64,000 bases of DNA from Roseibium algicola (GTDB lineage Bacteria > Pseudomonadota > Alphaproteobacteria > Rhizobiales > Stappiaceae), in the NCBI RefSeq assembly GCF_001999245.1, contig NZ_CP019630.1, forward strand, positions 3,563,001 through 3,627,000, written 5' to 3'. The notes beneath the pieces were generated by a model. It was not told the DNA's origin and did not search any database. It saw only the letters and a list, made by a program, of their open reading frames with translations. A program made the translations under genes and the position numbers. Of the stretch, positions 18,697-27,461 are shown in pieces; the first letter of the stretch is position 1, and every line of letters starts with the position of its first letter.

Positions 18697-21147
18697 TCAT
18701 TTCTTCTTGTTCATCGCTGCGGCGAGTGCCGCGGCCAAGGCGTTGTTGCCGCTGTCTCCGCCGGAGGACTTCGGCGCGCCGCCACCACGGGGGCCATTTC
18801 CGCGCGGGCCGTTACCGCCGCCGGGTCCCTTGCCGCTGGGGGCTCTGCCTCCCGGACCGTTCCGGTTCTGGCCACCCCTGTCCTGACCACCACGCTCGCG
18901 CTGGCCCTGGTAATCTGCCTGGGACTTCATGGTCATGGAGATGCGCTTGCGTGGAACATCCACTTCCAGGACCGTCACCTTGACGATGTCACCGGCCTTC
19001 ACGACCTTGTGCGGATCATCGACGAACCGATCAGCCAATTGGGAAACATGCACCAGCCCGTCCTGATGAACACCAACATCGACGAAGGCGCCGAAGTTGG
19101 TAACGTTGGTGACCGTGCCTTCCAGCTTCATGCCCGGTTTCAGGTCGGAAATTTCCTCGACGCCGTCCTGAAGGGTCGCGGTCTTGAATTCGGGGCGCGG
19201 GTCGCGGCCCGGCTTTTCCAGTTCCGACAGGATGTCCTTCACGGTTGGAAGGCCGAATTTCTCGTCGGTGAATTCTGACGGTTCGAGGCCTTTCAGCAGT
19301 GAGGCATCGCCCATGATCTGGCGCACGTCGCGGCCGCAGGCCTTCACGATCCGTTTTGCCAAGGGATAGGCTTCCGGGTGGACGGAGGAGGCGTCGAGCG
19401 GTTCCTTGCCTTCGTTGATGCGCAGAAAGCCTGCGCAAAGTTCAAAAGCCTTGGCGCCGAGGCGCGGGACTTCCTTGAGCTGGGTCCGACTGTCGAACCG
19501 GCCGATGGCTTCACGGTGTTCGACCACGGCCTTTGCCAGACTGTCCGACAGGCCGGAAATGCGCGACAGCAGGGCGGGAGAGGCGGTGTTGAGATCAACG
19601 CCGACGGCATTCACCGCGTCTTCGACAACCGCATCCAGCGCACGGGCCAGCTTGGTCTGGTTGACGTCGTGCTGGTACTGGCCGACCCCGATGGACTTCG
19701 GTTCGATCTTGACCAGTTCGGCAAGCGGGTCCTGCAGGCGGCGGGCGATGGAGGCCGCGCCGCGCAGGGAAACGTCGACATCCGGCATTTCCTTCGCCGC
19801 CAGTTCCGAGGCCGAATAGACCGAAGCACCGGCCTCGTTGACGATGACCTTTACCGGGCGCTGGGCGGCGGGAATGTCGGCAAGAACGTCACCCGCCAGC
19901 TTGTCTGTTTCACGGCTGGCCGTGCCGTTGCCGATGGCGATCAGGCCGACCTTGTGTTTCGCGATCAAGGCGAGGAGAGCGGCGCGGGAGCCGGAAACAT
20001 CATTGCGCGGCTGGAACGGATAGATGGTCGCGGTTTCGACCAGCTTGCCGGTTGCATCGACAACGGCAACCTTCACACCTGTCCGGATGCCGGGATCGAG
20101 GCCGAGTGTGGTTCTGGAGCCGGCGGGCGCTGCCAGCAGAAGATCCTTGAGGTTGCGGGCAAAAACCTGGATGGCTTCTTCTTCCGCCTTGTCACGCAGG
20201 ACACCCATCAGGTCGAGTTCCAGGTGCAGGGCAAGCTTCACCTTCCAGGCGAAACGCGCAGCTTCCATAAGCCACTTGTCGCCAGGGCGGCCCCGGTCAG
20301 CGATGCCATAGGTGTCAGCAACCATCTTTACGGCGGGCAGGACAGGGGAGACGTCGTCAGCATCAACCGTCAGGTCGACAGACAGGATGCCTTCGTTGCG
20401 ACCACGGAACAGCGCAAGGGCGCGGTGACTCGGGATCTTGGACCATTGTTCGGAATAGTCGAAATAGTCGGCGAATTTCGCACCTTTTTCCGCCATGCCG
20501 TCGATGAGTTTCGATTGAACGACACCACGTTCCTCGACATGGCGGCGCAGGCGGCCGACCAGCTCGGCGTTTTCGGCAAAGCGTTCCATCAGGATCTGGC
20601 GAGCACCGTCAAGCGCCGCCTTGGTGTCGGCAACGCCCTTGCCTTCATCCACGTAAGCGGCCGCTTCGGCTTCGGGGTCTCGGGTGGGATCACCCAGAAG
20701 AGTGTCGGCCAGCGGTTCCAGGCCGGCTTCACGGGCAATCTGTGCCTTGGTGCGACGCTTCTTCTTGAACGGCAGATAGATGTCCTCAAGCTGGGACTTT
20801 GTATCGGCTGCCTGAATGCTGGCAACAAGATCGTCTGTGAGCTTGCCCTGCTCTTCGATTGATTTGGTTATGGCGACGCGGCGGTCTTCCATTTCGCGCA
20901 GATAAATCAGCCGCTCTTCGAGCTTGCGCAGCTGGGTGTCGTCAAGCCCGCCGGTGGCTTCCTTCCGGTAGCGGGCGATGAATGGCACCGTCGAACCTTC
21001 GTCCAGCATCTGGACGGCCGAATTCACCTGGCCGGCCTTGCAGCCGATTTCATCCGCGATCCTCTGTGCGATGCGCAGGGCGGTCTGGGCGGACAGGTCG
21101 GCCTTGGGAGTGGACGTGGTCGGGTCGGTCATCGATACGCTTGCCAT
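18697..21147 (-). CDS. tex: Tex family RNA-binding transcription accessory protein
   Basis: 816 residues with the full Tex architecture. The helical Tex N-domain includes [17 protein letters not shown] and [21 protein letters not shown] YqgF/RNase H-like domain begins [19 protein letters not shown] (about 345). Helix-hairpin-helix repeats follow ([20 protein letters not shown], about 520-600). The S1 domain reads [20 protein letters not shown] (about 670-745). Tex affects transcription and is essential or fitness-important in several bacteria. The tail from about 755 is rich in Arg-Gly, Gly-Gly and Pro, an RGG-like low-complexity extension that E. coli-type Tex lacks. Start chosen at the first ATG; an alternative in-frame ATG lies five codons in. 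Confidence 0.95.
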   Translation of the reverse strand: MASVSMTDPTTSTPKADLSAQTALRIAQRIADEIGCKAGQVNSAVQMLDEGSTVPFIARYRKEATGGLDDTQLRKLEERLIYLREMEDRRVAITKSIEEQGKLTDDLVASIQAADTKSQLEDIYLPFKKKRRTKAQIAREAGLEPLADTLLGDPTRDPEAEAAAYVDEGKGVADTKAALDGARQILMERFAENAELVGRLRRHVEERGVVQSKLIDGMAEKGAKFADYFDYSEQWSKIPSHRALALFRGRNEGILSVDLTVDADDVSPVLPAVKMVADTYGIADRGRPGDKWLMEAARFAWKVKLALHLELDLMGVLRDKAEEEAIQVFARNLKDLLLAAPAGSRTTLGLDPGIRTGVKVAVVDATGKLVETATIYPFQPRNDVSGSRAALLALIAKHKVGLIAIGNGTASRETDKLAGDVLADIPAAQRPVKVIVNEAGASVYSASELAAKEMPDVDVSLRGAASIARRLQDPLAELVKIEPKSIGVGQYQHDVNQTKLARALDAVVEDAVNAVGVDLNTASPALLSRISGLSDSLAKAVVEHREAIGRFDSRTQLKEVPRLGAKAFELCAGFLRINEGKEPLDASSVHPEAYPLAKRIVKACGRDVRQIMGDASLLKGLEPSEFTDEKFGLPTVKDILSELEKPGRDPRPEFKTATLQDGVEEISDLKPGMKLEGTVTNVTNFGAFVDVGVHQDGLVHVSQLADRFVDDPHKVVKAGDIVKVTVLEVDVPRKRISMTMKSQADYQGQRERGGQDRGGQNRNGPGGRAPSGKGPGGGNGPRGNGPRGGGAPKSSGGDSGNNALAAALAAAMNKKK

Positions 21148-21554
21148 TTACGAAAGGTACTTTCCGTCGAGAAAAATCTGAGCCGCAGACGATAAGCCCC
21201 CTCAATCGGGCGGAAAAGGGACCGATGAGCTCCGTCCACTGTGAAATACCGAAAGATTGCCGGATCGGGCGCGCCGGATTGAAACGAGCTGAGCCCAATG
21301 GCGAACCAATTTCACAGCAGGCAGTGCAGTGAAATTGTTTTGGTATGCACTTTTAGGTTGAATGGTGGGTAGTTCCTGTACGAATTGCAATAAATTGCGT
21401 ATTCTGCGTTGAAAACGAGCAGCTATTCTTTCAACAGGATGTCGTGGTCGGTTGGTGGTGCGCATGGTGGGCAAGGGCACACATCCTGCCGAGGTTCAAG
21501 GTTCCCGAGCTTTAATAACCGGATCACACGGTTTGTTATGAGGAGTGCAGACCG
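21148..21554. other. Intergenic region between tex and TetR gene
   Basis: A 407-bp divergent spacer. It holds the tex promoter region, an A+T-rich stretch near 21380-21440 and, close to the TetR start, an inverted repeat AACCG-N7-CGGTT (21517-21533) that could be the TetR operator. No gene seen. Confidence 0.4.
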
Positions 21555-22205
21555 ATGGCGCGCGGACGGCCAAGAAAAATCGATACCAAAGACGCTCTTC
21601 ATTCCGTGATGATCGCCTTTTGGCAGAACGGCTATACCGGCACATCCATGAGCGATCTTGCCGAAGCGTCAGGCATGGCCAAACCGGGCCTTTATGCCGC
21701 GTTCGGCGATAAGGAAGCACTGTTCGAAAAGGCGCTTCTGCATTATTTCGAAACCTATGGCGGGCCGGTTTTTGCCAGGTTGAAACGGGCTGAAAAACAC
21801 GTTGTACAGGACTTCAGGGATTTTCTCGGTGCCGTCGCGGACCTGACGCTGGACAAGGAAACGCCGGCTGGATGTTTTCTCGTCAATGCGCTTGTCGATT
21901 GCACATATGGCGCTCAGCGGCATCAGGAAGTCGTGCTGAACCTGAGGGCTGCACGGTTCAAGGCCATCAGGGATCGCCTTTTAAAGGCGGTTGCCGCGGG
22001 GGAGATGTCTGAAGATACCGACGTGGACCGGACGGCAACCTTCATCGACGGACAGTTTTCGGCAATTGCCCTGCTTGGGCGCAGCGGCAGCAGCGAGAAC
22101 GACCTCAGAACCTTTATCGAGACCGGTCTCCAGGCACTTCCTGCCAGCAATGATCTGCAGGAGATTTCCGAAGCCGCGTTCGACTCGCCTATCTTACGAC
22201 AGTGA
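21555..22205 (+). CDS. TetR/AcrR-family transcriptional regulator
   Basis: 216 residues. The N-terminal helix-turn-helix reads GYTGTSMSDLAEASGMAKPG, followed by LYAAFGDKEALFEKALLHYF, the standard TetR pattern. The ligand domain contains ETPAGCFLVNALVDC, common in TetR_C-type regulators of small-molecule stress. The ATG follows GAGGAG. No obvious target gene sits beside it, so it may control a distant gene. Its 3' end overlaps the convergent helicase gene by 17 bp. An AACCG-N7-CGGTT repeat upstream may be its own operator. Confidence 0.88.
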   Translation: MARGRPRKIDTKDALHSVMIAFWQNGYTGTSMSDLAEASGMAKPGLYAAFGDKEALFEKALLHYFETYGGPVFARLKRAEKHVVQDFRDFLGAVADLTLDKETPAGCFLVNALVDCTYGAQRHQEVVLNLRAARFKAIRDRLLKAVAAGEMSEDTDVDRTATFIDGQFSAIALLGRSGSSENDLRTFIETGLQALPASNDLQEISEAAFDSPILRQ

Positions 22206-23310
22206 TCTTCTCGGCGGCGCGGGTGACTGCGGTATAAAGCCAGCGGCTCTTGTGCTCGCGGAATGCCCAACTTTCATCGAACAGGACAACGTTGTCCCAC
22301 TGCGAGCCCTGGGCCTTGTGGACGGTCAGCGCATAGCCGTAGTCGAATTCGTCCGCCTTGCGCCGGATGGCATAGGGAATGCTTTCCGCGCCATCCTCGA
22401 ACATGGCCGGCAACACCTTCACCTTGACGGCGTTTCTCGAGAGCTCGTCCTCGGACACGACATCGAAGCGCAACGTGTTGCCACGTGGGGGCCGCAGGCG
22501 CTTGACCGTCCATAGACCGCCGTTCAAAAGCCCCTTGGTCTTGTCGTTCCTGAGGCACACCAGCTTGTCGCCGACCGCTGGCATGGGAGTGGAGAAATCC
22601 TTCAACTCGCGAATGCGGGCGTTGTAGAGCCTGCGCGTCTTGTTGGTGCCGACCAGCACCTGATCGGCGGCAAGGATCTGGTCCTTGTCGATGTCGCGCC
22701 GGTGGATCACCCGGCTTTCGCCGAATGTGCCGTAGTCGAGCTGGCCACCGTCGCGAATGGTCATCGACATGCGCACGATCGGATTGTCCTGCGCCTGCCG
22801 GTGAACCTCGGTCAGCATCACGTCGGGTTCTGCTTCGGTGAAAAAGCCGCCGCCCTTGACCGGAGGCAGCTGTGCCGGGTCACCCAGCACCAGAACAGGC
22901 GTGCCGAAGGACAGAAGGTCCTTGCCCAGGTCTTCGTCCACCATGGAGCATTCGTCGATGACGATCAGGCTCGCGGTCGAAGCCTGGCTGTCACGCTTGA
23001 TGGCAAACTGCGGGCCGCTGTCGTCATCATCGTCGTCAAGGTCGTCTTCTTCCTTGGCCGAGCGTGGGCGGTAGATCAGCGAATGGATCGTGCCCGCGTC
23101 CTCGCAGCCTTTCTGGCGCAGCACATGAGCAGCCTTGCCGGTGAAGGCGCCAAAACAGACGTCGCCGTCGATGCCTTCCGCCAGATGCCGGGCAAGCGTT
23201 GTCTTGCCCGTGCCCGCAAAGCCGAACAGGCGGAACACCTGCCTGTCGCCGCGCTTTAGCCAGGCAGCGGCTTCTTTCAGGGCTTCATCTTGTTGCGGGG
23301 ACCAGGCCAC
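22189..23310 (-). CDS. RecD/Dda-like superfamily 1B DNA helicase
   Basis: 373 residues, much shorter than RecD2. Walker A GFAGTGKTT (30-38), Walker B LIVIDECSMV (115-124), motif III VLGDPAQLPPV, and C-terminal ALTVHKAQGSQWDNVVLFDE with LYTAVTRAAEKITVVR (motifs V-VI) are intact. Length and motif spacing resemble phage T4 Dda and other stand-alone 5'-to-3' helicases. A run of acidic residues (EEDDLDDDDDD, 87-97) interrupts domain 1A. The start is GTG at 23310, with AAGGAG six bases upstream. Role likely DNA repair or replication restart, inferred only. Single gene, no recB/recC nearby. Confidence 0.85.
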   Translation of the reverse strand: MAWSPQQDEALKEAAAWLKRGDRQVFRLFGFAGTGKTTLARHLAEGIDGDVCFGAFTGKAAHVLRQKGCEDAGTIHSLIYRPRSAKEEDDLDDDDDDSGPQFAIKRDSQASTASLIVIDECSMVDEDLGKDLLSFGTPVLVLGDPAQLPPVKGGGFFTEAEPDVMLTEVHRQAQDNPIVRMSMTIRDGGQLDYGTFGESRVIHRRDIDKDQILAADQVLVGTNKTRRLYNARIRELKDFSTPMPAVGDKLVCLRNDKTKGLLNGGLWTVKRLRPPRGNTLRFDVVSEDELSRNAVKVKVLPAMFEDGAESIPYAIRRKADEFDYGYALTVHKAQGSQWDNVVLFDESWAFREHKSRWLYTAVTRAAEKITVVR

Positions 23311-23540
23311 GGAATGCTCCTTCAGGATCAGAACCGGTTGCTTACCCCGAAACGGGCGATTCGACCACGGCGGAATTGGGGGGGCTTGAGGCCGTTATGT
23401 TCAGGCGCGCGCACCGGGCGTTCGTCCAGCGAAGCCAGACAGGAGCCGTTTCCAATCCAGACGCCAGCCTCAGACCTTGCCGTAGTTCCAACCCCAACCC
23501 CAGCCGCAGCCGTAGACCCAGGCTCAGCCCCAACCCAGTC
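23311..23540. other. Gene-free spacer upstream of helicase, low complexity
   Basis: Contains a low-complexity Pro/Asn-codon-like stretch (23480-23550) built from CCCAACCC and CAGCC words, leading into the palindromic element at 23541. No ORF here has normal codon use. Confidence 0.4.
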
Positions 23541-23670
23541 CCAACCTCCCCCTCATCCTGAGGAGGGCCGAAGGCCTGTCTCGAAGGATGGGTAGCACAC
23601 TCAGGAGCAAGTAGCCCATCCTTCGAGACGCGCACTTTCGTGCGCTCCTCAGGATGAGGGGGAGGGTTGG
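23541..23670. repeat. Intergenic palindromic element, family A copy 1
   Basis: Nested inverted repeat. The outer arms CCTCATCCTGAGGA and TCCTCAGGATGAGG close a 130-bp element. The inner arms GTCTCGAAGGATGGG and CCCATCCTTCGAGAC surround a short variable centre. The same outer and inner arms recur at 28895-29000 and 29234-29347. Always intergenic; could fold into a long cruciform or RNA hairpin. Confidence 0.9.
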
Positions 23671-23718
23671 GGATCGCCCCTACGATTTCGGCTCAGAAGA
23701 ACAGAAGCTTGAGTGAAA

Positions 23719-25041
23719 TTACCCGAGCACCGAAAACGAACTTTCCTTCGTCAGCTCGCGCTTGCGGGAGAACGTCGCCGTGTTGAGCGTGTGGGGGACA
23801 TGCTCCAGCTTGAATTGCAATGGCGTGGCGTCATGATCGTTGCCAGCTTCGCAGTAACCGATCAGATCTGTCATCAAGCGCCCGGCAACGGTTGCGTTCT
23901 TGAACTGGTTGCCGCTGGTTCCGATGGCCAGGTAGTAGCCATCGACATTGGTGCGGTCGTAAATCGGAAGCCAGTCGTCCGTCGCATCATAGAGCGCCGC
24001 AACCCCCACAGGGTGCTGGGAAACGCCCAGCTCGGGTACTCGTTGAGAGTAGCGGTAGGCATAGGTGAGACCGCGATCGGTGAGGTCCATGGCGAAATCG
24101 TCGGGATCTTCCACGAGATGCGGATCGCAGGCAGGGTTCTGGCTGCCGATCATCAACTGGCCGCCGCCACCCGGCTTGACGTAGACGGAGATGTCGTTGT
24201 CTGAAACGACGAGACCTTCGCGGGAATAATTCAGACTTTGGGGCGGGGCGATCTGAACCACTTCCTGGCGCAGCGGGCGGTGGCCGATCTTCAGTCCGGT
24301 TTCGCCTTCCAGGAGCGCGTTCACCTTGCCGGAATGCGGGCCAGCGACATTGATGACGATAGGTGCCGGGATATGTTCGCCGTTCTCAGTGAGAACACCG
24401 GTGACACGGTTGTTCTCAACGGGAATCTTGACGATCCTGGTCTTGAAGCGGAACTGCGCCCCAAGCCTGGCTGCCGCATCCTTCAGGTTGCGGGCGGCGA
24501 TTTGCGGATCGTCGACGTAGCCACCTGCCGGGAAGAAGACACCGCCCTGAAGCGCGCCACCGGTCGGCATGCCGAAGTCATCGTCATCCATGGTTTTCGC
24601 CGGGGCGAAACAGTCCAGGTTGTAGCCGGGGAGTTCTTGTGTGATGCGGTCGGCCGACCAGTGTTCATAAGGGATGCCGAGGGCGTCGGCATGTTCCAGA
24701 ACATGCTTCTGGTAGTTGTCGGATGCGGTCTTCATCACCAGGGTGCCGGTCTCGATGAAATGCGCCAGTTCCCCGGCGTCTTCCGTTTCCAGATAGGCCT
24801 GCCAGTTCTTCCAGTCGTGATAGCCTTCAAGGGCCATCGCCGTGCCGTCGCGCGTGGAATAATAGGTGCGGATCACCGCCGCGGAACTGGAGGTGGAGCC
24901 ATAGCCGGCTGCCGGCAGGGCGTCGACATTCAGTGTCTTGTAGCCCTTGCGCGTCATGGACAATGCGATGGCGCAACCGATGATGCCGGCACCGATGATA
25001 ATCACGTCATGGCGGTTCGGCGTTTCGTTTGATGTTGGCAT
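23719..25041 (-). CDS. FAD-dependent amine/amino acid oxidoreductase (DAO family, sarcosine oxidase beta-like)
   Basis: 440 residues. FAD motif VIIIGAGIIGCAIALSMTRK near residue 13, then GYGSTSSSAAVIRTYYST, a segment like that of sarcosine oxidase beta and related demethylating oxidases. VINVAGPHSGKVNALL and YLAIGTSGNQFKNATVAGRL are the later FAD contacts. Such enzymes oxidise secondary amines or amino acids. The ATG follows GAAGGAAGGA. It stands alone, near other amine-oxidising genes but not in their operon. Substrate unknown. Confidence 0.83.
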   Translation of the reverse strand: MPTSNETPNRHDVIIIGAGIIGCAIALSMTRKGYKTLNVDALPAAGYGSTSSSAAVIRTYYSTRDGTAMALEGYHDWKNWQAYLETEDAGELAHFIETGTLVMKTASDNYQKHVLEHADALGIPYEHWSADRITQELPGYNLDCFAPAKTMDDDDFGMPTGGALQGGVFFPAGGYVDDPQIAARNLKDAAARLGAQFRFKTRIVKIPVENNRVTGVLTENGEHIPAPIVINVAGPHSGKVNALLEGETGLKIGHRPLRQEVVQIAPPQSLNYSREGLVVSDNDISVYVKPGGGGQLMIGSQNPACDPHLVEDPDDFAMDLTDRGLTYAYRYSQRVPELGVSQHPVGVAALYDATDDWLPIYDRTNVDGYYLAIGTSGNQFKNATVAGRLMTDLIGYCEAGNDHDATPLQFKLEHVPHTLNTATFSRKRELTKESSFSVLG

Positions 25042-25326
25042 GGCAGTCCTTCCTTCCGGCGTTTCGCCCAGAACAGAGGACAGTCCCTTTTTTGTCTAGC
25101 GGCAAAACCGCCACTTGATGTTCCGATCCAGTCATATCGTTTGTCGGAAAGGCTGCAGATGCAGCTAAAAATCATCATCTGTTTACAAATAAAACCATCA
25201 TGCTGAGTTTGCTAAATATCGTGGAATTTGTTCTCAAGTCTCAAATTGTCCTGAAGATGGCCCGCGCGCATAGTCAAGCCAGTTCATGTCGGTTTACGCC
25301 GATTTTTCAAACATTTGGAGACTTCC

Positions 25327-26262
25327 TTGCCGCGCGCGAAATTCTGCGAGTGGCCGACATTGGCCCTGATTCTGGCCACCTCGTCGGCTTGGTTTTTGTT
25401 GATAGGGTTCTATTCCGAGCTTGGACCTTTCGTGGTCTGCCCCCTGGCAGCGATCCTGGTGACACTGCAATCCTCACTGCAACACGAGGTGCTTCATGGT
25501 CACCCCACGCGCAGTCCCGCACTCAACGAAGCCCTGGTCTACTGCTCGTTCGGCCTGTGCGTGCCGTATCGCCGCTTCAAGTCTCTTCACCTGCGCCATC
25601 ATAACAACGACCGGCTGACGGATCCTTATGACGATCCGGAAAGCTACTATCTGGCCTGGTCAGACTGGCAGAGCCTTCCTCGTCCGATACAAATGATCCT
25701 GACGATCAACAACACGCTATTGGGCCGGCTGCTGATCGGACCGATGGTATCGATGGTCGGTTTCGTGGGAGCCGAAATCCGGATGATGCTTGCGGGGGAC
25801 AAGGTCGTCATGCGCGCCTGGGCACATCATGTTGCCGGTGTGGTGCCGCTTGTCCTGTTTGTCACTCTGGTCGGCGGCATGCCGTTCTGGCTGTATGTTC
25901 TCGGCGTCGCCTATCCGGGCATGAGCCTGTTGATGCTGCGCACCTATGCGGAGCACCGTGCGCATGAACATGCGGAGGCGCGGTCGATCATCGTCGAGTT
26001 CTGCCCGGTGTTCTCGCTTCTGTTTCTGAACAATAATCTCCATGTCGTTCATCACGCCAATCCGCGGGCACCCTGGTATCATCTTCCGAAGATTTACCGC
26101 GCTGCCCGCTCGGAATGGCAGGAGCGGAACGGCGGCTATGTCTTTGCGAGCTATTTCCAGTTGGCCAGGCACTATTTTTTCAAGGTGAAGGAGCCTGTTG
26201 TGCACCCGATCAAATACAATGAGACCAGCGGATTTCCTGCCGCGGAAAAGGCGGTGTCTTGA
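25327..26262 (+). CDS. Fatty acid desaturase-family membrane di-iron protein
   Basis: About 311 residues with three histidine boxes: HEVLHGH, HLRHHN and HVVHHANP. These are the di-iron ligands of the membrane desaturase/hydroxylase/ketolase family. About four hydrophobic segments lie between them. No ATG exists before residue ~125, so a TTG start is needed. TTG 25327 is favoured because GGAG ends six bases upstream; a TTG at 25315 is the alternative. It could desaturate or hydroxylate a lipid or carotenoid; the sequence does not decide. The stop overlaps the next gene's TTG start (TTGA), so the two are translationally coupled. Confidence 0.8.
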   Translation: MPRAKFCEWPTLALILATSSAWFLLIGFYSELGPFVVCPLAAILVTLQSSLQHEVLHGHPTRSPALNEALVYCSFGLCVPYRRFKSLHLRHHNNDRLTDPYDDPESYYLAWSDWQSLPRPIQMILTINNTLLGRLLIGPMVSMVGFVGAEIRMMLAGDKVVMRAWAHHVAGVVPLVLFVTLVGGMPFWLYVLGVAYPGMSLLMLRTYAEHRAHEHAEARSIIVEFCPVFSLLFLNNNLHVVHHANPRAPWYHLPKIYRAARSEWQERNGGYVFASYFQLARHYFFKVKEPVVHPIKYNETSGFPAAEKAVS

Positions 26263-27086
26263 CCGGTGGATCTTTTCTAGCTGTCCGGCTGCCGATGTAC
26301 GACTGGCCGGAGGTACGTCATGCCACGCGGGATCTTGAAAGCGCGCTCCAGGGCGCGCTTTGCCGCGTTCTGGGACTGAGTGAAGGCGATATCCGGCCAT
26401 GGCAGGATGGGCAAGATCTGGTGGAGGCCTGGACGGACCCGGATCTCCTCTTGTCGCAAACCTGCGGATACCCCCTGACCCATGCGCTCGCAGGCAAGGT
26501 CCGGCTCGTGGGGACGCCTCATTACGATGCCGAAGGGTGCGATGGCCCAAGATATTGCAGTCAGCTGATCGTCAAGCGTGACAGCTCCCACCAAAACCTG
26601 GAGGGCCTGCGCGGTCACCGGGCGGTTTTCAACGGGTCGGACAGCCAGTCAGGCATGAATACTTTCCGTCACGCGGTGGCGCAGCTTGATACTGAAGGCG
26701 CTTTCTTTTCAGACGTCATTGTGAGCGGGAGCCACCTGGCGTCGTTGAAGGCCGTTGCGGAGGGCAAGGCCGACATCGCTTCCATCGATGCAGTCTGCTG
26801 GGCACTGGTCTGCCGGGAAATACCGGAGCTGGCGGCGCAAGTTCGGCCGCTTGCCCGCACAGCATCTGCGCCCGGGTTGCCGCTGATCACTTCCCGCCGT
26901 TTCAGCGATGGGGAACACGCTCTTATTCGCGATACCGTTGCCGAGGTGCTTTCAGCGCCTGAAACGCAACAAAGCCGTGAACGCCTTGGCATTCACGGCT
27001 TTTCGAAACTGTCTTCCGACGATTACGCGGTTATCTTGAAGATGGAAACCGAGGCGGCAGAGCGCGGGTATCCCGTGCTGGCCTGA
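26259..27086 (+). CDS. Orphan PhnD-like phosphate/phosphonate-type substrate-binding protein
   Basis: 275 residues resembling periplasmic PhnD proteins: LPMYDWPEV near the start, LLSQTCGYPLTHALAGKVRL, then FNGSDSQSGMNTFRHAVAQL and GKADIASIDAVCW. There is no signal peptide, so it is predicted cytoplasmic or exported otherwise. No permease or ATPase is nearby. TTG 26259 is preferred to ATG 26295 because the first beta strand (FLAVRLPMYDW) begins before that ATG and an AGGCGG site precedes the TTG. Start and stop overlap with the upstream desaturase gene as TTGA. Role unknown; perhaps a ligand sensor tied to the desaturase. Confidence 0.75.
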   Translation: MTGGSFLAVRLPMYDWPEVRHATRDLESALQGALCRVLGLSEGDIRPWQDGQDLVEAWTDPDLLLSQTCGYPLTHALAGKVRLVGTPHYDAEGCDGPRYCSQLIVKRDSSHQNLEGLRGHRAVFNGSDSQSGMNTFRHAVAQLDTEGAFFSDVIVSGSHLASLKAVAEGKADIASIDAVCWALVCREIPELAAQVRPLARTASAPGLPLITSRRFSDGEHALIRDTVAEVLSAPETQQSRERLGIHGFSKLSSDDYAVILKMETEAAERGYPVLA

Positions 27087-27117
27087 CGCTGGTTTCAAAC
27101 CCTCTGGAAAATTGTCA

Positions 27118-27142
27118 GATTGCCGGCTTCAGGCCGGCAATC
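27118..27142. terminator. Bidirectional terminator hairpin
   Basis: Perfect 10-bp stem GATTGCCGGC (27118-27127)/GCCGGCAATC (27133-27142), loop TTCAG. It lies 31 bp after the PhnD-like stop and 22 bp beyond the stop of the small reverse-strand ORF, so it can serve both. Confidence 0.72.
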
Positions 27143-27164
27143 GGCAGTTATCCAGATCGTCGGA

Positions 27165-27293
27165 TCAGCGTTTCTTGGACTTCTGAGCTTCGCGCTGGCG
27201 CAGGGCCTGGTTCATACGAACCAGCTCTGCCGTGGTGTGTCCGCTGACGACACCCATGAGGTTGGTGCCGAGGGCTTGTGCAAGATAGGTCAT
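27165..27293 (-). CDS. Small 42-residue protein, unknown function
   Basis: Reverse-strand ATG at 27293 to TGA at 27165. The peptide starts MTYLAQALGTNLMGVVSGHT and ends in a basic tail (LRQREAQKSKKR), so an apolar or helical half is followed by a charged half. Its stop is followed by a perfect terminator hairpin, and its start faces a LysR promoter region, both consistent with a real gene. The ribosome site is weak (AGGA about 14 bases upstream). I do not recognise the family. Confidence 0.5.
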   Translation of the reverse strand: MTYLAQALGTNLMGVVSGHTTAELVRMNQALRQREAQKSKKR

Positions 27294-27401
27294 GGCGTTG
27301 CCAATCCTGAGCGTATTCGATTGTTACAAGAAAGTGCGGTCCACTGCTTAAACGCGAGGCCGCTTGCCTGCTATATGGGTAGAACTTGCAGTTCAATCAA
27401 T

Positions 27402-27422
27402 CGAATAGTATTCATCTATTCG
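27402..27422. promoter_or_regulatory. Inverted repeat upstream of LysR gene (operator candidate)
   Basis: CGAATAG (27402-27408)/CTATTCG (27416-27422), perfect 7-bp arms around 7 nt, flanked by TTCAAT and ATTGAA words. It sits 40 bp before the LysR start, in the right place for LysR autoregulation. Confidence 0.5.
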
Positions 27423-27461
27423 TTCAAAAAAATTGAACTGAACTTCCGGGAAATCTGGACC

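Noticed and set aside
19378..20862. A 494-codon open frame opposite tex
   Set aside because: Shadow of tex. No domain, no ribosome site, and all the coding signal belongs to the other strand.
23300..23718. Several short frames through the palindromic element
   Set aside because: They run across low-complexity sequence and hairpin arms, have no start signals and differ between element copies.
27120..27461. Upstream extension of the LysR gene by 114 codons
   Set aside because: The region is the divergent promoter, carries an operator-like repeat and the 42-residue ORF on the other strand, and LysR proteins begin at the helix-turn-helix.
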